Positions 11,719-24,396 of a stretch of DNA of 64,000 nucleotides are shown one piece after another. The DNA is taken from positions 32,401,215 through 32,465,214 of the forward strand of contig NC_067122.1 in assembly GCF_021347895.1 (NCBI RefSeq), written 5' to 3'. The first letter of the stretch is position 1. Each line of letters starts with the position of its first letter. The position numbers were made by a program, and so were the translations under genes. The notes under the pieces were generated by a model. The model was given only the letters and a program-made list of their open reading frames with translations. It was not told the DNA's origin and made no database searches. This DNA is from Acanthochromis polyacanthus. Lineage: Eukaryota; Chordata; Actinopteri; Pomacentridae.

Positions 11719-11866
11719 CAGCGCTGTGCAAAAGTATTTGTGGCTTATCATTGTATAATAGTCAATAAATATAAATATTAGTTCAATGATCCGGAACATT
11801 TAAGGGTGAGAAATATGCATGAATAGAAGATTTCTGTAGGGGGGCATATACTTTTCCACAGCACTG
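11719..11866. mobile_element. Short Tc1/mariner-type MITE
   Basis: Terminal inverted repeats CAGCGCTGTGCAAAAGTAT (11719) and, reversed, CAGTGCTGTGGAAAAGTAT (11848-11866). A TA precedes the left end, as expected of a TA target; the right TA appears mutated to GA. At 148 bp it is too short for a transposase. Confidence 0.75.
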
Positions 11867-11984
11867 GAGGTGGCTCACAGGTCTGGTTGGAGGAACCCTG
11901 AGCTGAATTTTGCTTCAGGCCCCATGAAGATCAGGGCTGGAGATATAAGAACCAAACCTGAACCAGTGACTTGACTGCACCATC

Positions 11985-12612
11985 ACCTGATGTTAGTAGC
12001 TGTTTTTTGTGTGCTTGTTTTTGCAATGTTCTTTCAGTTTTTTCTAATTCTAGAGCTATTAAATATACTCATTTCTGTCATGGTTTCTGGTTTTGTTTTT
12101 TTTTGTTGTGATTCATTCCTGTTTTTTTTTCTGTTTCTCGTGTCTCTGTCTTTCTTTGTGTCTGTTTGTGTTGATTTATTGTCAGTTTTTAGTTACTTCC
12201 TGTTATATTTTGAAATAACCTTACTTGTGAGTTGCATGCGTTTTCCCTTTTGTTCTTTGTTCCTCCTTTCTCTCCCTTTTTATTGTCTGGATTAGTTTAA
12301 CCTGTGTGTTTTCGAGCCAGTCATGCTTTGAGTGTTTAGTCTCGTCTCTCTCTATCGTTGTCGGTACCCTGTCGTCCTCCTTCAGACCTTTTGTTCACCT
12401 GCCTCTGGTTTGTACTTCTGATTTTCTGAGCTTTTTTGTCTTTCTTTTCTGTTTATGTCATGCTTTTTCTATCTTTTTGGTAAATTTTTGCCAGCTCCCC
12501 TTGCCTTTGATTTATCTGGACCATGGTTTGTTTTTTGCATCAGCCTTTTGATTAAAGTTTGCTTTTCATTTCCTTAATACCTCTCATTTGTGTCTGCATT
12601 TGGCCCATGACT
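11985..12612 (+). mobile_element. LTR-like block, + strand
   Basis: T-rich region with an ATTAAAG near 12551 and a 3' end CTCATTTGTGTCTGCATTTGG, the same end motif seen reversed in the - strand block at 47.9 kb (CCAGGTGCAGACACAAA). I take it for a solo LTR or 3' end of a fish LTR retrotransposon. Its open frames are phenylalanine-rich chance frames. No internal gag/pol is next to it. Confidence 0.45.
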
Positions 12613-13106
12613 CACCAATCCGTGGTATTTGCAGCTTTTGTGTTTACCAGCTTACGTTGTATCACTATTACTCCATAGTATTTAACGACTTTAAACCCAT
12701 GTAAACTCAGTGTAAAACTTGACTGTTTTTGTATTGAATATCAGTGCATATTCTGTTTAAAAATATGAGGTTATTTTAAATAATTTTGAGAAACAAAACA
12801 AACCAACATTCCTTTTATTCAGCTTTGCAATGGTTACTTAGAAAAAATGTTTCATAAAGAAAAGAAAATGATGTTGATAATTTACACAGAATTCTTTGGA
12901 AGATGAATTCTAATTTCCAGGGTTAGCTTTTTCAAATAATACTGAAAGTCTGACCCCATTTGGAATTATTTATTTCAGTATTTAAGCTTCCAGATCATTC
13001 TGTGTCTCAACATTTGTCCTTAACCACCTGCTGATGAAAAACATTGTTTTTGTAATGTTTTATCAAAAACATACAGTGCACAGGAAAGAATCAAGAAAGG
13101 TATTGG
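12613..13106. other. No feature recognised
   Basis: AT-rich, non-coding. Ends at the hAT-like element's target duplication. Confidence 0.3.
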
Positions 13107-13114
13107 TATAGAGC

Positions 13115-14042
13115 AAGGGAGTCAAATTAATTCTAGTTCAGGTTCCACATTCAGCCCAATTTGATCTCCAGTTGGCCGGACCACTAAAATTGTAGCTTAA
13201 TAACCTTTAAATAGTCACAACTCCACATTTTTCCTTTGTTTTAGTGCAAAATTCTGAAAATGGTCACATTTAAGGAATTATCTTTTTACCAAACATTATG
13301 AACAACCTGAAATTTATTAAGAAAAATAAGTTAAATTTCAACAGCATTATGCCTCCGTTTATCATTTATACATTACCACTTGCAGATCACAGTTTTTTTT
13401 TACAAAAACACAAAATGTTTAGTTGCATAGTGTTTTACTTTACGATCAAAACACCAAAAAAGACAAAAAACAACAAAAATAAGAGAAAACATTAGAAAAA
13501 TGAAACACAAAATGACAAAAAAAAAATCGGACAAATGACAGAAAACAAAATAAAAAATAATAAAAATTTAGACAAAAATGTGACACAAATAACACAAACA
13601 AGACCAAAAATGACAAAAGCGAGAAGCAAATGACGCACAAAACAATGAATAAAGCAAGACACTTTTGACAAAAATAGGACAAAAATCACATGCAAGTCAA
13701 AAAGGAAACACAAAATGACAATAAGAAACAAAACAACAAAAACGAGAAACAAAACGACAAATGACCAAAGTCAGACAAAAACCAACAAAAACAAGACAAA
13801 AAAAATTAAAAAATGAAACACAAAATGACGAAAGAACAACTAGCAATATGATATTTTACTTTAAGATCAAAACGGCTTGTCAAGGTCCAGAAATTATTTT
13901 AAATTTATAGTTTTACTAATTTACAGTTTGCAACGAATGTCTTCTCTGTAATTTTTGCACATTACAAAGTCATTCCATGGGCCAGATTGGACCCTCTGGT
14001 GGCCTGATTTTGGCCGGCAGGCTGCATGTGTGACAGGCTTGG
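13115..14042. mobile_element. hAT-like non-autonomous transposon with 8-bp target duplication
   Basis: The identical 8-mer TATAGAGC flanks the element (13107-13114 and 14043-14050), the duplication length of hAT elements. The termini AAGGGAGTCAAA and, reversed, CCAAGCCTGTCACA are decayed inverted repeats. The inner ends carry GTTCAGGTTCCACATTCAGC and, on the right, GGGCCAGATTGGACCCTC, which I recognise from a widespread fish hAT-derived repeat. No transposase frame; the centre is an A-rich minisatellite. Confidence 0.8.
13440..13850. repeat. A-rich degenerate minisatellite inside the hAT-like element
   Basis: About 410 bp of loosely repeated units of the type GACAAAAATGACACAAA and GAAACACAAAATGAC. 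The - strand frames here (phenylalanine-rich) are products of the base composition, not genes. It is bordered on both sides by a similar TTTTACTTTA(C/A)GATCAAAAC sequence (13434 and 13854). Confidence 0.75.
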
Positions 14043-14050
14043 TATAGAGC

Positions 14051-14610
14051 ATAGTGTTGCAGTTTCCAGTTTGACCTAATGGTAACAGTGATGTCTCATT
14101 GTTGCAATGCCTGAACCCAGCCACAATGATCCAGAAATGTGACTGTCTGACTCAAAGTAGTATGACGGAGCTGCAGCTGGTTACAGGTTTAGTCCTCTGA
14201 TACTGAAGATTCTGACAGCAGCTCTACACATGAAGATGCATCTCAGGCAGCTGTAAATGAGAAGGTGGTTTTTGTACTATCCAGGAGTCAGGTCAGTTAA
14301 AAGCAGACCTGAGTGTAAAAATGACAAAGCTGGCTCATATTAAACAAGCTCTGAATGTCTAAATGGTAAACAAACAAACCAACAAAAATCAAAATAACTA
14401 ATGCTTCGTCTGTCATCCATGCTGACAGACCTGGGTTTGACAGGTGTCCCTTATGCTGTCTTATCTTGCATACAGCTAATATTGTAGACACATGAAATAT
14501 AGCAATCTGCGCTTATCATGTCCAGTTTCAAGACATGAACACAATGATGGCTAAATGCCAAAATTCAGGATTCCAAACAATAGCCCAAAAGCAAATAAGT
14601 GACGCCATGT
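14051..14610. other. No feature recognised
   Basis: Non-coding sequence between two transposons; no named repeat seen. Confidence 0.3.
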
Positions 14611-14899
14611 TCATATATGTACACCCCCCTTCCAAAGTCCTGGAACAGTGAGGCCAGTTCCTTTACTTTTGCTGTAGACTGAAAACATTTGGGTTTGACA
14701 TGAAATGATGAATATGAGACCAGAGATCAACATTTCAGCTTTTATTTCCAGGTGTTTACATCTGGATCTGATACACAACTTTGAAGACAGCACCTTTTGT
14801 TTGAAGCCACCCATTTTTCATGTGACTGACAGGTGTGTTTTATTGTCCTGGTGTGTCCTCTTCCACTGATTATTCAAACAATAAACAGCGCTCAGTGTT

Positions 14900-15772
14900 C
14901 AGTTTCAGCTTTGGGTTTTGCTGTGCAGACTGCTTCTATAGTCAGAGATGTGACCAATATGAAAACCAGAAAGCTGTATATGACTGAAGAACAAGCAGCT
15001 GTGAAGCAGAGACAAGATTTAAAACCGATCAGAGTCATTCCACAAACACTGAGCAGAGACAGTACAACCATTTGGAATGTCCTGAAGAAAAAAGAAACCA
15101 CTGGTGGACTCAGTAAGAGACGGTGAACAGGTAGAAGAAGGAAAAAGACAGAAACATTTTGAGAGCTGTAAAGAAGGACCCTAAAACAACTGTTAGTGAT
15201 CAACACCAACCTCCAGAGGGCAGGAGTGAAGGAATCACAGTCTACTTGATGAACAAAAGTACGGAGGCTACACCACGAGATCAAACCACGTATTAACAGG
15301 AAGAGCAGGAAGACCAGGCTGGAATGTGACAGAAAGCACAGAGATGAGTCTCCAAAAGGACTAAAGTGTGGAGAAAGAAAGGATGTGCTCATGATCCCAG
15401 ACATACAGTGGAGGTGTGGTCATGGCTTGGGCTTGCATGGCTTCTTCTGGGATTGGCTCATTAATCTTCACTGATGATGGAACACATGATGGCAGCAGTA
15501 AGATGCACTCAGAAGTTACAGAAACATTTTGTCACAGTGAAAAACAACACAGGGTTCATCAGGGACAAGAAGTGGAAGGTTTTAGAGTCCATCTGCAGAC
15601 TTCAACCTATGGAGCTGCATTTTACCTGCTGAAGAGGAGAGCGAAGGGAGGAACGCCACACAACAAACAACAGCTGAAAGAAGACGAGGAGAAAGCCTGG
15701 AAGAGCATCACAAAAGAAGAATGGAAAGGTTTGGGTCACAGGGTTGATGCAGTTATTGCAACTAAATGTTAA
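14900..15772 (+). pseudogene. Tc1-like transposase, degenerate
   Basis: Fragments in different frames: an N-terminal helix-turn-helix part near 14960-15120 (KLYMTEEQAAV, then TIWNVLKKK), a middle part at 15416 (VMAWACMASSGIGSLIF, equivalent to the VWGC.S..G segment of Tc1 transposases) and a C-terminal part ending KAWKSITKEEWKGLGHR and AVIATKC before the TAA at 15770. Stops and frameshifts throughout, and the catalytic D and E segments are not readable. It once encoded the enzyme that moved this element. Confidence 0.75.
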
Positions 15773-15859
15773 GTTTTATTCACTTCTAACTCATTTCATT
15801 TATTTCAAACGTGATTAATAACATTCAACAAATGATTCACAAAACAACAAAAATAGTCC

Positions 15860-15975
15860 ATCGTGCTTCTCATACGGTATAAGGAGAATGAAAAAAAAAC
15901 AAAAAAACCTTACTATGTTCGAAAGGGAGTGGAAAGAAGTTAAAACTTATTTAATCCCACCCCTAATCTAAGTCT
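15860..15975. repeat. Second copy of the TTCGAAAGGGAGTGG dispersed repeat
   Basis: TGTTCGAAAGGGAGTGGAAA and CTTATTTAATCCCACCCC match the copy at 1698-1745. It lies just after the transposase stop, preceded by an A-rich run. Confidence 0.55.
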
Positions 15976-16100
15976 GTCTATTCCAGCACTTTTTTCTCCA
16001 CCTAAAAATTTGGTATTCCGACAAACAAATGATGTCATCTTCTAAGCTGTGTATCAGATCCAGATGTAAATACCTGAAATAAAAGCTGAAATGTTGATCT

Positions 16101-16390
16101 GGGGCTGCACAGTGGAGTAGTGGTTAGCACTTTTGCCTTGCAGCAAGAAGATCCCCGGTTCAAATCCCGGCCTGGGATCTTTCTGCATGGAGTTTGCATG
16201 TTCTCCCTGTGCATGCGTGGGTTTTCTCCGGGTACTCCGGCTTCCTCCCACAGTCCAAAAATATGCTGAGGTTAATTGTTCACTCTAAATTGTCCGTAGG
16301 TGTGAATGTGAGTGTGATTGTGTGTCTGTATATGTAGCCCTGTGACCCTAGTGAGGATAAAGTGGTGTATAGAGAATGGATGGATGGATG
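16101..16390 (+). repeat. tRNA-derived SINE with GGATGGATG tail, nested in the Tc1-like element
   Basis: Head with A-box-like GTAGTGGTTAGCAC and B-box CCGGTTCAAATCCCGG (16156-16171), a shared body (GGATCTTTCTGCATGGAGTT; CTTCCTCCCACAGTCC), and a GGATGGATG tail. It is flanked by a direct repeat ATGTTGATCTGG (16091 and 16388), a target duplication, and splits the right inverted repeat of the Tc1-like element. Other copies: 22594, 35946, 38958 and 54385 (+); 26788, 37418 and 51649 (-). Confidence 0.85.
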
Positions 16391-16577
16391 TTGATCTGGT
16401 CTTATGTTAATCGTTTGATGTCAAACCCAAATGTTTTCAGTCTACATCAAAAATAAAGGAACTGCTCTCACTGTTCCAGTACTTTGAGAGAGAAGTGTGC
16501 ACCCTGTTTATTTACAAGCTAGAATGTGGTGTTTAAAAAATGACTCACTTTGCAGGTTAAAAGTGTCCACAATACGG

Positions 16578-16705
16578 GGCACAGCGGTTCAAATCCAGCC
16601 CATGGCCCTTTGCTGCAGGTCCTTCCCGTATTCTTCTCTCCACTTTCCTGTCTTCTTCTCTCTACGATCCTGTCAATAAAGTCGAAAGGCAAAAAAATAT
16701 GCACA
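16578..16705 (+). repeat. SINE fragment, same family as 8655-8825
   Basis: GCACAGCGGTTCAAATCCAG (B-box), then CCCTTTGCTGCAGGTC, a CT-rich stretch and a TCAATAAAGTCGAAAGGC tail ending in an A run. The A-box end is missing or diverged. Confidence 0.65.
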
Positions 16706-17789
16706 ATTTAAAAGTGTTCATTATACGATCTCAAGCAAGCATGGCATGAGTGTTTTCAAACCAGGTCAGTAATTTTTATGAACTTATTGTTTGCGGTATA
16801 CTCAGCTGAGATATGTGAATAATGCAGGTTGATTGCAGATCCTTATAGATGATTCATGCAAGAGCTCTATTGAATTTACTGCAGGAAAAAAGAAGAATGT
16901 TAATGCAATGCAAAATGTAATATGGACAATCATGGATGTTGATTACACAGAGATTTGTCATTTATAGCTAAAAAAAAAGCGATTTTAATATTTCATTTGG
17001 GGTGTGTTTATTTGTGTTTATTTGGGGTTTGACCAAAGATATACTGTATTGATCATAAAAGCTTTGTCAGTTCACATTTACATCTTCAAACAGAGCCTAC
17101 CAGTCTTGACAGTTTCCAGACAGATATATTTCAGAAAAGATACAGGTGCACAGGGCTTCAGATGCATGAACAAACACACATAGAAGCACACTGACATATA
17201 CCTTTGAAGACACTTGCCAACACACACCAGGCCTGAGCTGCCAGACCTGTTTAGATCACACCCCCTCACACACACACTGCTGAAGGTGTGTGAGTGTGCA
17301 TGACATGTACAGTCTGTCTGTCAGGGTAGCCACAAATACTCTGACATCTCCCGGCAGTGTTCAGCAGGCCTTGTGATCCTTCCTGTCCCCCCTGCCATCC
17401 CTCTTTCTCTGCCCTCCATCCCTCCCTCACCGCTCCCTTACCTGTGGATAGAGGCATCACATCCCATCATGTCTAACCAGCCAGGCACTGCTTCCTCCTC
17501 CCCCTTTCCCCTCTGTGCTCGGATTAGACTGATGGCAGTGTGTTGATATTTCATACCACCTTGGCTTTAGTGTTTACTGCATGATGTAATGTCTGATCTG
17601 TGTCCAGGGCAACTAATGATGCTATACAGCAAAAGATATACTGCAGTTTTAGATGAAGGGGGCATTTCTATGCTGACAGATCAGCAGAAGCAGTAAATAT
17701 CTCCACAAGCAAGTCTAACTTTAGAAAATCAAACACTTTAATGTTCTTACAGGTTGTTAGCATAGTCCCTCTCCTCATCCCATCCCCAC
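16706..17789. other. No gene recognised
   Basis: Non-coding, with a pyrimidine-rich part (17370-17520). Open frames here show no domain or codon pattern. Confidence 0.3.
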
Positions 17790-18532
17790 CTGACATCCCT
17801 AAAAACCCCTTTTCCCTACCTTTCTCCTCTGTCTCTGTGTCTCCCCTTCAGTCTCCCATCCGCTCCTCTACCTCTGTCTTCCCCTGCAGCATGGCACCTG
17901 AGTGGAGTTCAGCTTCTCAGCCGACTCCACTCAGGTAATCAGCCACATCCATGGATCCCAGGCAGCTGGAAGACATCTCGTTGATTACCACCTCAGCAAT
18001 AGGAACCGGCTCATCCTTCCACTCCCTGCCAGATTGTTGAACTAGACACACACAGTCAGTCATCATCTAGCCATTTTGTGATTACTATGCTTTTTGCGCC
18101 TTACTAACTCTGTTTCCTCTCGTCTGCCTAGGACCAGCTGTCCAGGCTCCTCGCCCCTGCCCCGACCAGCCCATTCTGTTCCGTACCTGCTCTGCCTTGC
18201 CTGCCTGGAACCCTTCTCCGATTCTCCTCCCTCTCCTCGTCTCCTGGTGCCCCCGGACCCCACCGAACCGTTACTGGACCCCGCCACGGAATCCCCGGAC
18301 CACCACCGCCGCCAGGGATCCGCACCAAACATCTGCCGCCACACTCTGCTCCCCACCGGAGCTGCCACGGCCACCGATCCCCAGCTTAACTCCCTCCCTG
18401 CTGCCAGAACCCTCTATCCACCTCCACTGCTTCCCAGACCATCTCCACCTTTTACAATAAACCTGTTTTTACACCCAATTCCGCCTTGGTAGCGTGGTCC
18501 TCCGCACAGGTCCAGACCCACCTCATGTGACA
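17790..18532 (+). mobile_element. LTR-like block (solo LTR of a fish retrotransposon), + strand
   Basis: C-rich sequence with an AATAAA (18457) followed by a GT-containing tail and an end CTCATGTGACA near 18532, the layout of R and U5 in fish Ty3/gypsy-type LTRs. The open frame at 18094-18492 is proline/serine-rich because of the C-rich composition, and I do not regard it as a gene. The 5' border is not clear. Confidence 0.45.
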
Positions 18533-18963
18533 TACAATGCCCAACGCAGGTGGCCTATGTTGTTGTGAGCGTAGATGCTTGTGCTATGCAGTTCTGCCAC
18601 TGCTACTAGTTAGTTTGGACTGCAAACAACAGTTGCTGAAATGAAGTGGATCATGTTGGAGTTGAAGCTACTCTGTGTTAAGTGACTTTGAACAAAACTG
18701 CAGCACAATAAAGACAGAAAAGGTATTATCTCAACTGAGTTCTCCTCTCTTAGACTGCAAGCTTATGTGTGGTTCCTGGAATTTCCAGAAGCAGAATGGG
18801 AGGCAAAATCCTCAGCTATCAGGCAGGTTGTCCCGAACCGTCCCGTTACAATGTTGCTTTTGATCTCGACTTCTGGGAGACTTCCCATGATGCAATGAGC
18901 AAGTCTTATCTACTCAACTCTTTCCTGTATAAACATTCATATGCGCCCATTGTATGTCACTGT

Positions 18964-20095
18964 TTCAAGATTCAACATTCAAGAGTTTTATTTGTGAGGC
19001 TAAAGAGCAATGCAGACAGTGCAAGAGTTCAATCGTGTATGTGTGTGTGTGTATGTGTGTGTTATGTCATGCATTAGAGCATGATCTTCATCATCATGTT
19101 TGTCCTTACCACACTTCTCTTGGTACAGATCCTTCTTGGTCCTTCAGGGTGGGGATCTCTGTGGTCCTGGTATGCTCTGCTGACCTCGGCACCGTCTGCA
19201 GGGCTCTTAAGTCTCTGGCAGTGCTGCTTTCATACCACTGGGGAATATTCCCAGTCAGAGCTATCCACCATAAAACATTCTCAGGACCTTCAAAAAGACT
19301 TTGAAGTTCCTCAGCTGTCTGAGATGATAAAGACACTGCCTTACCTTCTTCACCTGGTTGTCAAAATGTTTAAACCATGACAAATCCACAGAGATGTGCC
19401 CTTCCAGGTACTGGCCTCTCCTGAAGTCCACAATCAGCTCCTTGGTTGTTGTTTTTTTCTTTTTGTCTTACACTACTGTGACAGACTGTCAACCTCCTCT
19501 GAGTACCTCTGCTCATCATGATAACAGATGCATCGGACCACAACTGTGTAATCTGCAAATTTCACAATAATGCTAGAGCTGTTTGTAGCCACACAGTCGT
19601 GCATCCAAAGAGAGAAGAGCAGATAGCTGTTGTCCCTGTACCTCTCAGACTGCATGACGCCGCCTTGTATCCCTCCATACAGCCGCTGATAAGGTCCAAG
19701 ATGCAAGCAGCGGAGTGAGTGTTTGGAGTGGTGCAGATAGATTCATCTACCTGGCGTTACATCATCCACTAGCTTGCCTGTGAAGCCCATAGCTACTTAC
19801 ATCAGTTATTTCACATCAGTGAAGCTGGAATGGGGCATGTCCCGGTCGATGTCACTCAGAAGCATCCTGCAGCATAGCCTCTGAATGGTCACTGCAGCGC
19901 CGGACCTGCCTTCTCACAACACCTTCTTCCTTACATTTTTTTGTTTCTTTTTTGGGATCAGGAGAATGGCAGCATTGTCTGATTTCCCAGGTGTAGGCAG
20001 AGAAATCACTTTGTAGCCCTCTTTGAACGGTGTGTAGCATTGGTCCATTATGTTGTTCCCTCTGGTGCAGTTGCTGATCATGAAACAAACTCCAC
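18964..20095 (-). mobile_element. LINE fragment (L2/Rex1-like), - strand, deleted and decayed
   Basis: The 3' end is marked by tandem TTCAA(G/C)ATTCAA at 18964-18982. On the - strand, 19700-19480 encodes LWMHDCVATN and VKFADYTVVV, a damaged form of the reverse transcriptase FADD active-site segment. Sequence at 19860-20090 resembles the endonuclease part of the same LINE. The middle of the reverse transcriptase is missing. A short TG-rich stretch (19037-19068) lies near the 3' end. Confidence 0.65.
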
Positions 20096-20951
20096 CACCT
20101 TTACACTTGACAGACTCCTACGTCCTGTCCTTATGAAACAAAGAAAAATACTCCAATGGCCTGATCGGTCAGTCAAAAAAAAACAAAAACACTGAGAACA
20201 ATGGAGCTTCACGCTAGTTCATATAGGTACCCTTTTCTGTCCAATAGTTTTACATTGTCCAGTCCACCCCCTTCGTGTGCTTTATAACTGAATATTCATT
20301 CATTCTGTCCGCTCCATGCTCATCACATCGCAGCTACACCAGCCTTTACAGATCCACAAACCTCCCCCTCCTCCTCAGCCTCCTCCTTTTTAAAGGTTTA
20401 TTTTCATAACTATGAAAATTTTACAAAGCACTGCACACTCCTGCACCTACCCTGTTCAGTCGAAAGAGGATGAGGAGCCATCTGGGAGGAGTGCGCATCT
20501 TGTCATGACATCTCAACAAGCTGCAAACCTGAACTGCTCATTCAGAGACACACTTTCTAATCAGTAGAGGAAGAAAGAGTTAAGGGTTTGGTTGCCTCTC
20601 ATATTTTGTAGGACTGAACACAGATAACTGTGATCTCAGGGACTGCCTGTGCCATGCTCGATCAGATTGTTCCAGAGATGTATGGGAAGCAAATACACAA
20701 ATTAGAGATATTGGAATTGAGTACCAGAGCAATATCTAGTCTGCCAACAGCTGTCTCGTTCCACTGACTCAGCTAGCTATAGAAATTCTTTTATCTCTAG
20801 TCCTGTTTTTTTTAAAATACTCCTAAACTCATACATCTTTCTGCATTTTTTTAAAATATTTTTGTTTGCTTTAACATTAAGAGCATGTTGCCCATTACAT
20901 TTCTGTGTTTCACAATATACACATCTCTGCATGAGTAAAGGGTCAATTATA
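20096..20951. other. No feature recognised
   Basis: Non-coding; the first 250 bp may be further 5' sequence of the LINE fragment. Confidence 0.3.
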
Positions 20952-21526
20952 CAGGGTGTCCATAAAGTCTCTTTACAATTTAAATAATTTATTGCAAAGG
21001 CAACAGATAAGATATCTTAACCAGATTTGTTTTATTGTAATCAGTGGTTGTCAAAGCTTTTTCTACCACATTTAATGCACCTCTGTATGGGAACCATTAG
21101 TTTCACAAAACACCTCACGATGGTACTCGATTTTTTGCCATGTTCACTGTAGCTTAGCCTCATCAATTGTGGCAACGGCATCAGAAATCTTTTGCTTCGA
21201 GTCAGTAATGTCCTGTATCTTTGTTTGATGCATGATATCTCTAACAGAAGCCCATAGAAAGAAGTCCAAGGATGTGATATCTGGTGAACGCGGTGGTCAA
21301 GGGATTGGCCCATCCCTTCCAATCCTCAGTCTGAGGAGTAGCCATTTTTTAAGGTTTCATTTAACAGCACCTCTTTCACCAACAGGATACCTGAAACACA
21401 GTATTTCAATGTGACTACAAACTTTAATAAATACTGATTACAATAAAACAAATCTGGTTAAGATGTTTTATCAAATGCCATTGTAATAAATTCTTAAAAT
21501 TGTACAGAGACTTTATGTACACCCTG
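20952..21526 (-). mobile_element. Deleted mariner-like element with transposase C-terminal remnant
   Basis: Inverted repeats starting CAGGGTGTCCATAAAGTCTC and, from the right, CAGGGTGTACATAAAGTCTC. They extend about 100 bp inward (shared CTTAACCAGATTTGTTTTAT). A TA is present on both sides (20950-20951, 21527-21528). The - strand reads SPDITSLDFFLWASVRDIMH, the C-terminal part of a mariner-type DDE transposase where the last catalytic residue normally lies. The rest of the gene is absent. Confidence 0.9.
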
Positions 21527-21529
21527 TAT

Positions 21530-22192
<663 letters not shown>

Positions 22193-22323
22193 TGCATCTG
22201 TAGGTGAGTGGGAGTGTTCTCCTTATGACACTAGTTGAGTGGTTGGTTGTTTAGAAAGGTCAGAGTGCTTCTTATGCCTATTCTATAGGTAATGGTTTAC
22301 TGTATTATCTTCATTTTTGCAAT

Positions 22324-22424
<101 letters not shown>

Positions 22425-22593
22425 AGAAGTGCAGCCAACCATTGTCATCATTGTCGTCATCATCATTGCCACTACCTTGTGTGTACTTGTCCTTATCTTC
22501 ATCCGTATGATGATCATCATCGTCATCAACACTACAATGATCGTACAGTAATTTTCCTCCTCCAAATTTTGATCATCTTTGTAGTATCCTGAC

Positions 22594-22932
22594 CATGGTT
22601 GCACAGTGACTTGGTGGTTACCACTTTGCCTTGCAGCAAGAAGATCCCTGATTCGTGTTCCTGCCTTCCAAGGATCTTTCTGCATGGAGTCTGCATGTTC
22701 TCCTGTGCATGTGTTGGTTTTCTCTGGGTTCTCCAGCTTCCTCCCACAGTCCGAAAAGAGGTTAATTGGTGATTCTAAATTCGGTGTGAATGTGAGTGTG
22801 GTTGTTTGTTTCTATATGTAGTCCTGTGATAGCCTGTCCAGGTGTCCTCTGCCTTCATCCAAAGTCAGCTTAGATTCCAGCACCACATGATCCTAATGAC
22901 GATTAAGCGGTGTACAGATAATGGATGGATGA
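22594..22932 (+). repeat. tRNA-derived SINE copy
   Basis: Same body as the copy at 16101 (GGATCTTTCTGCATGGAGTC; CTTCCTCCCACAGTCCGAAA; tail AATGGATGGATGAATA). The B-box region is decayed. Confidence 0.8.
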
Positions 22933-22965
22933 ATATTAGTTATAATGAGGATGATAATCCTTATC

Positions 22966-23680
22966 ATACTCATTCTCGTTACTATCATCATCATCATCAT
23001 CATCATCATTTCCTGATCATTACATCCTTACATTAGATATGGATTTTTATTGTCATCTTTATCCTATTCTCAGACTTTTTTCTTTCACCCATTCACTCAT
23101 ACACAAATAGTGCCATTTTGATTATGATGATCATCATCATTGTCTTTTCCTTCATTCTCATCATTTTGCTTATGATCATCATCCTTCTCTCATGATCATC
23201 TGGATCATCACCACCACTGTTATTCTCATCATCTTCATTCTCATCCTTACCATCACCAGCAATGCAACAATAAGTACTGCTATCGTCTTGCTTAACTTTC
23301 TCATCTTAATTCTCCTAATCATCCTTGTGATTATTAGTATCATCACCCTTATCGTCATTTGTCTTGCATGATCATAATCATCACCAATGTGTTCTTCACT
23401 ACAATCCTCCTCACCATCATTATCCCTGTCGCTCTTCACATTCTCATCGTCAGCGTCATCATCCCATCATCATCCTTTCATTCATCATCATCATCCTCAC
23501 TATCATCATCATCATCTTCATCACCATCATAATCATCATCACCAAAATTTCCACTGTCGTCCTTATCATCGTTACTCCATCCTCATCATCAGTGCCATTG
23601 TCAGGATCATTATTTTTTAGGTATATCTTCATCCTCATCATAACTCTCATTATCATCACCATCATCCCTATTTTCATCTA
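22966..23680. repeat. ATC/CAT-rich degenerate trinucleotide tract
   Basis: About 700 bp of imperfect ATC repeats with short pure runs (22988-23010, 23485-23500). It begins 30 bp after the SINE tail. All six frames are open in places because of the repeat; none is a gene. Confidence 0.9.
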
Positions 23681-24396
23681 AGGGCAGTATGTGTACATTT
23701 TGTGTGCATTGTACATATACGTTTACAACATCTTAAGACACACGGTAATACAAAAACACTGTTTTGTCTTTTTGACTAAATATACATCTGCACACCATAT
23801 GCACACACAGATAAAGAGCCTGGTGCACCAACTGGGGTTTGTCTCTGTATATAATACTAATGTTTTATGAAGCTCCCATCTGTTAAAGTAACCCAGGCTG
23901 TCATCAATCTTTGCACTTTATCAACAAGCAGTCTCAGATTTGCAAAGTGATGCTCAATTAATTTCTAGCAGCATTATACAGGTTCCTGCCTCACCACTCA
24001 CAAAGTGTCTTGCATGCACAATTTATGAGGGGCTTCCAAAAAAGTGGGTGTTATTGTAAATCTTTCACGCACATTTTTCCCTGAGCCCAGGATCTGTAAT
24101 CCTGTCAACATAAATATGCAAATCAACTAATGAGAATGCCATAAAGTAACATGGCAAGGTGTGGAGCAGGCAAAATGGAAATGAGCAGTGAAGGAAGACT
24201 GAGTTTAGGTATCATCAATAACCCCTTGTCCTATCGCTGTCATGGAAAACGAGGCTGCAACTAGAATATCTCACATACTGTATACACAAAAGCACACAAG
24301 TAAGGGAAGGTTAGCAGGTTAACACATAGCAAACAAACGTGCATTTGTGCATACAATACAATACAAAAATACAACAAGACATTTTACCAAACTTGG
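23681..24396. other. No feature recognised
   Basis: Non-coding, no named repeat. Confidence 0.3.

Larger units (their letters stand above)
14617..16505 (+). mobile_element. Tc1-like transposon with inverted repeats of about 190 bp, decayed, interrupted by a SINE
   Basis: The left end AAAGTCCTGGAACAGTGAGG (14635-14654) and following sequence to about 14790 recur inverted at the right end (16030-16485) with few changes, including GAAAACATTTGGGTTTGACA and TACATCTGGATCTGATACAC. Between them lies a broken transposase gene. The right repeat is split by a SINE at 16101-16390. The sequence at 15860-15970 looks like a further insertion. The exact outer ends are uncertain by several bases. Confidence 0.85.

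Noticed and set aside
11990..12551. Phenylalanine-rich frames resembling membrane proteins
   Set aside because: T-rich LTR-like sequence; residues follow base composition, no start context.
13446..13752. Hydrophobic - strand frames
   Set aside because: Produced by the A-rich minisatellite in the hAT-like element.
14892..15404. 170-codon - strand frame, one of the longest in the window
   Set aside because: Antisense to the Tc1-like transposase; leucine/serine-rich shadow without a domain.
16150..16175. tRNA gene suggested by A- and B-box sequences
   Set aside because: Head of a repeated SINE; stems and anticodon loop of a working tRNA are not present.
18094..18492. 132-codon proline-rich frame
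   Set aside because: Lies in a C-rich LTR-like block with several overlapping open frames; composition explains it.
22966..23680. CRISPR-like or tandem array
   Set aside because: Degenerate trinucleotide repeats with no unit/spacer order; also a vertebrate genome.
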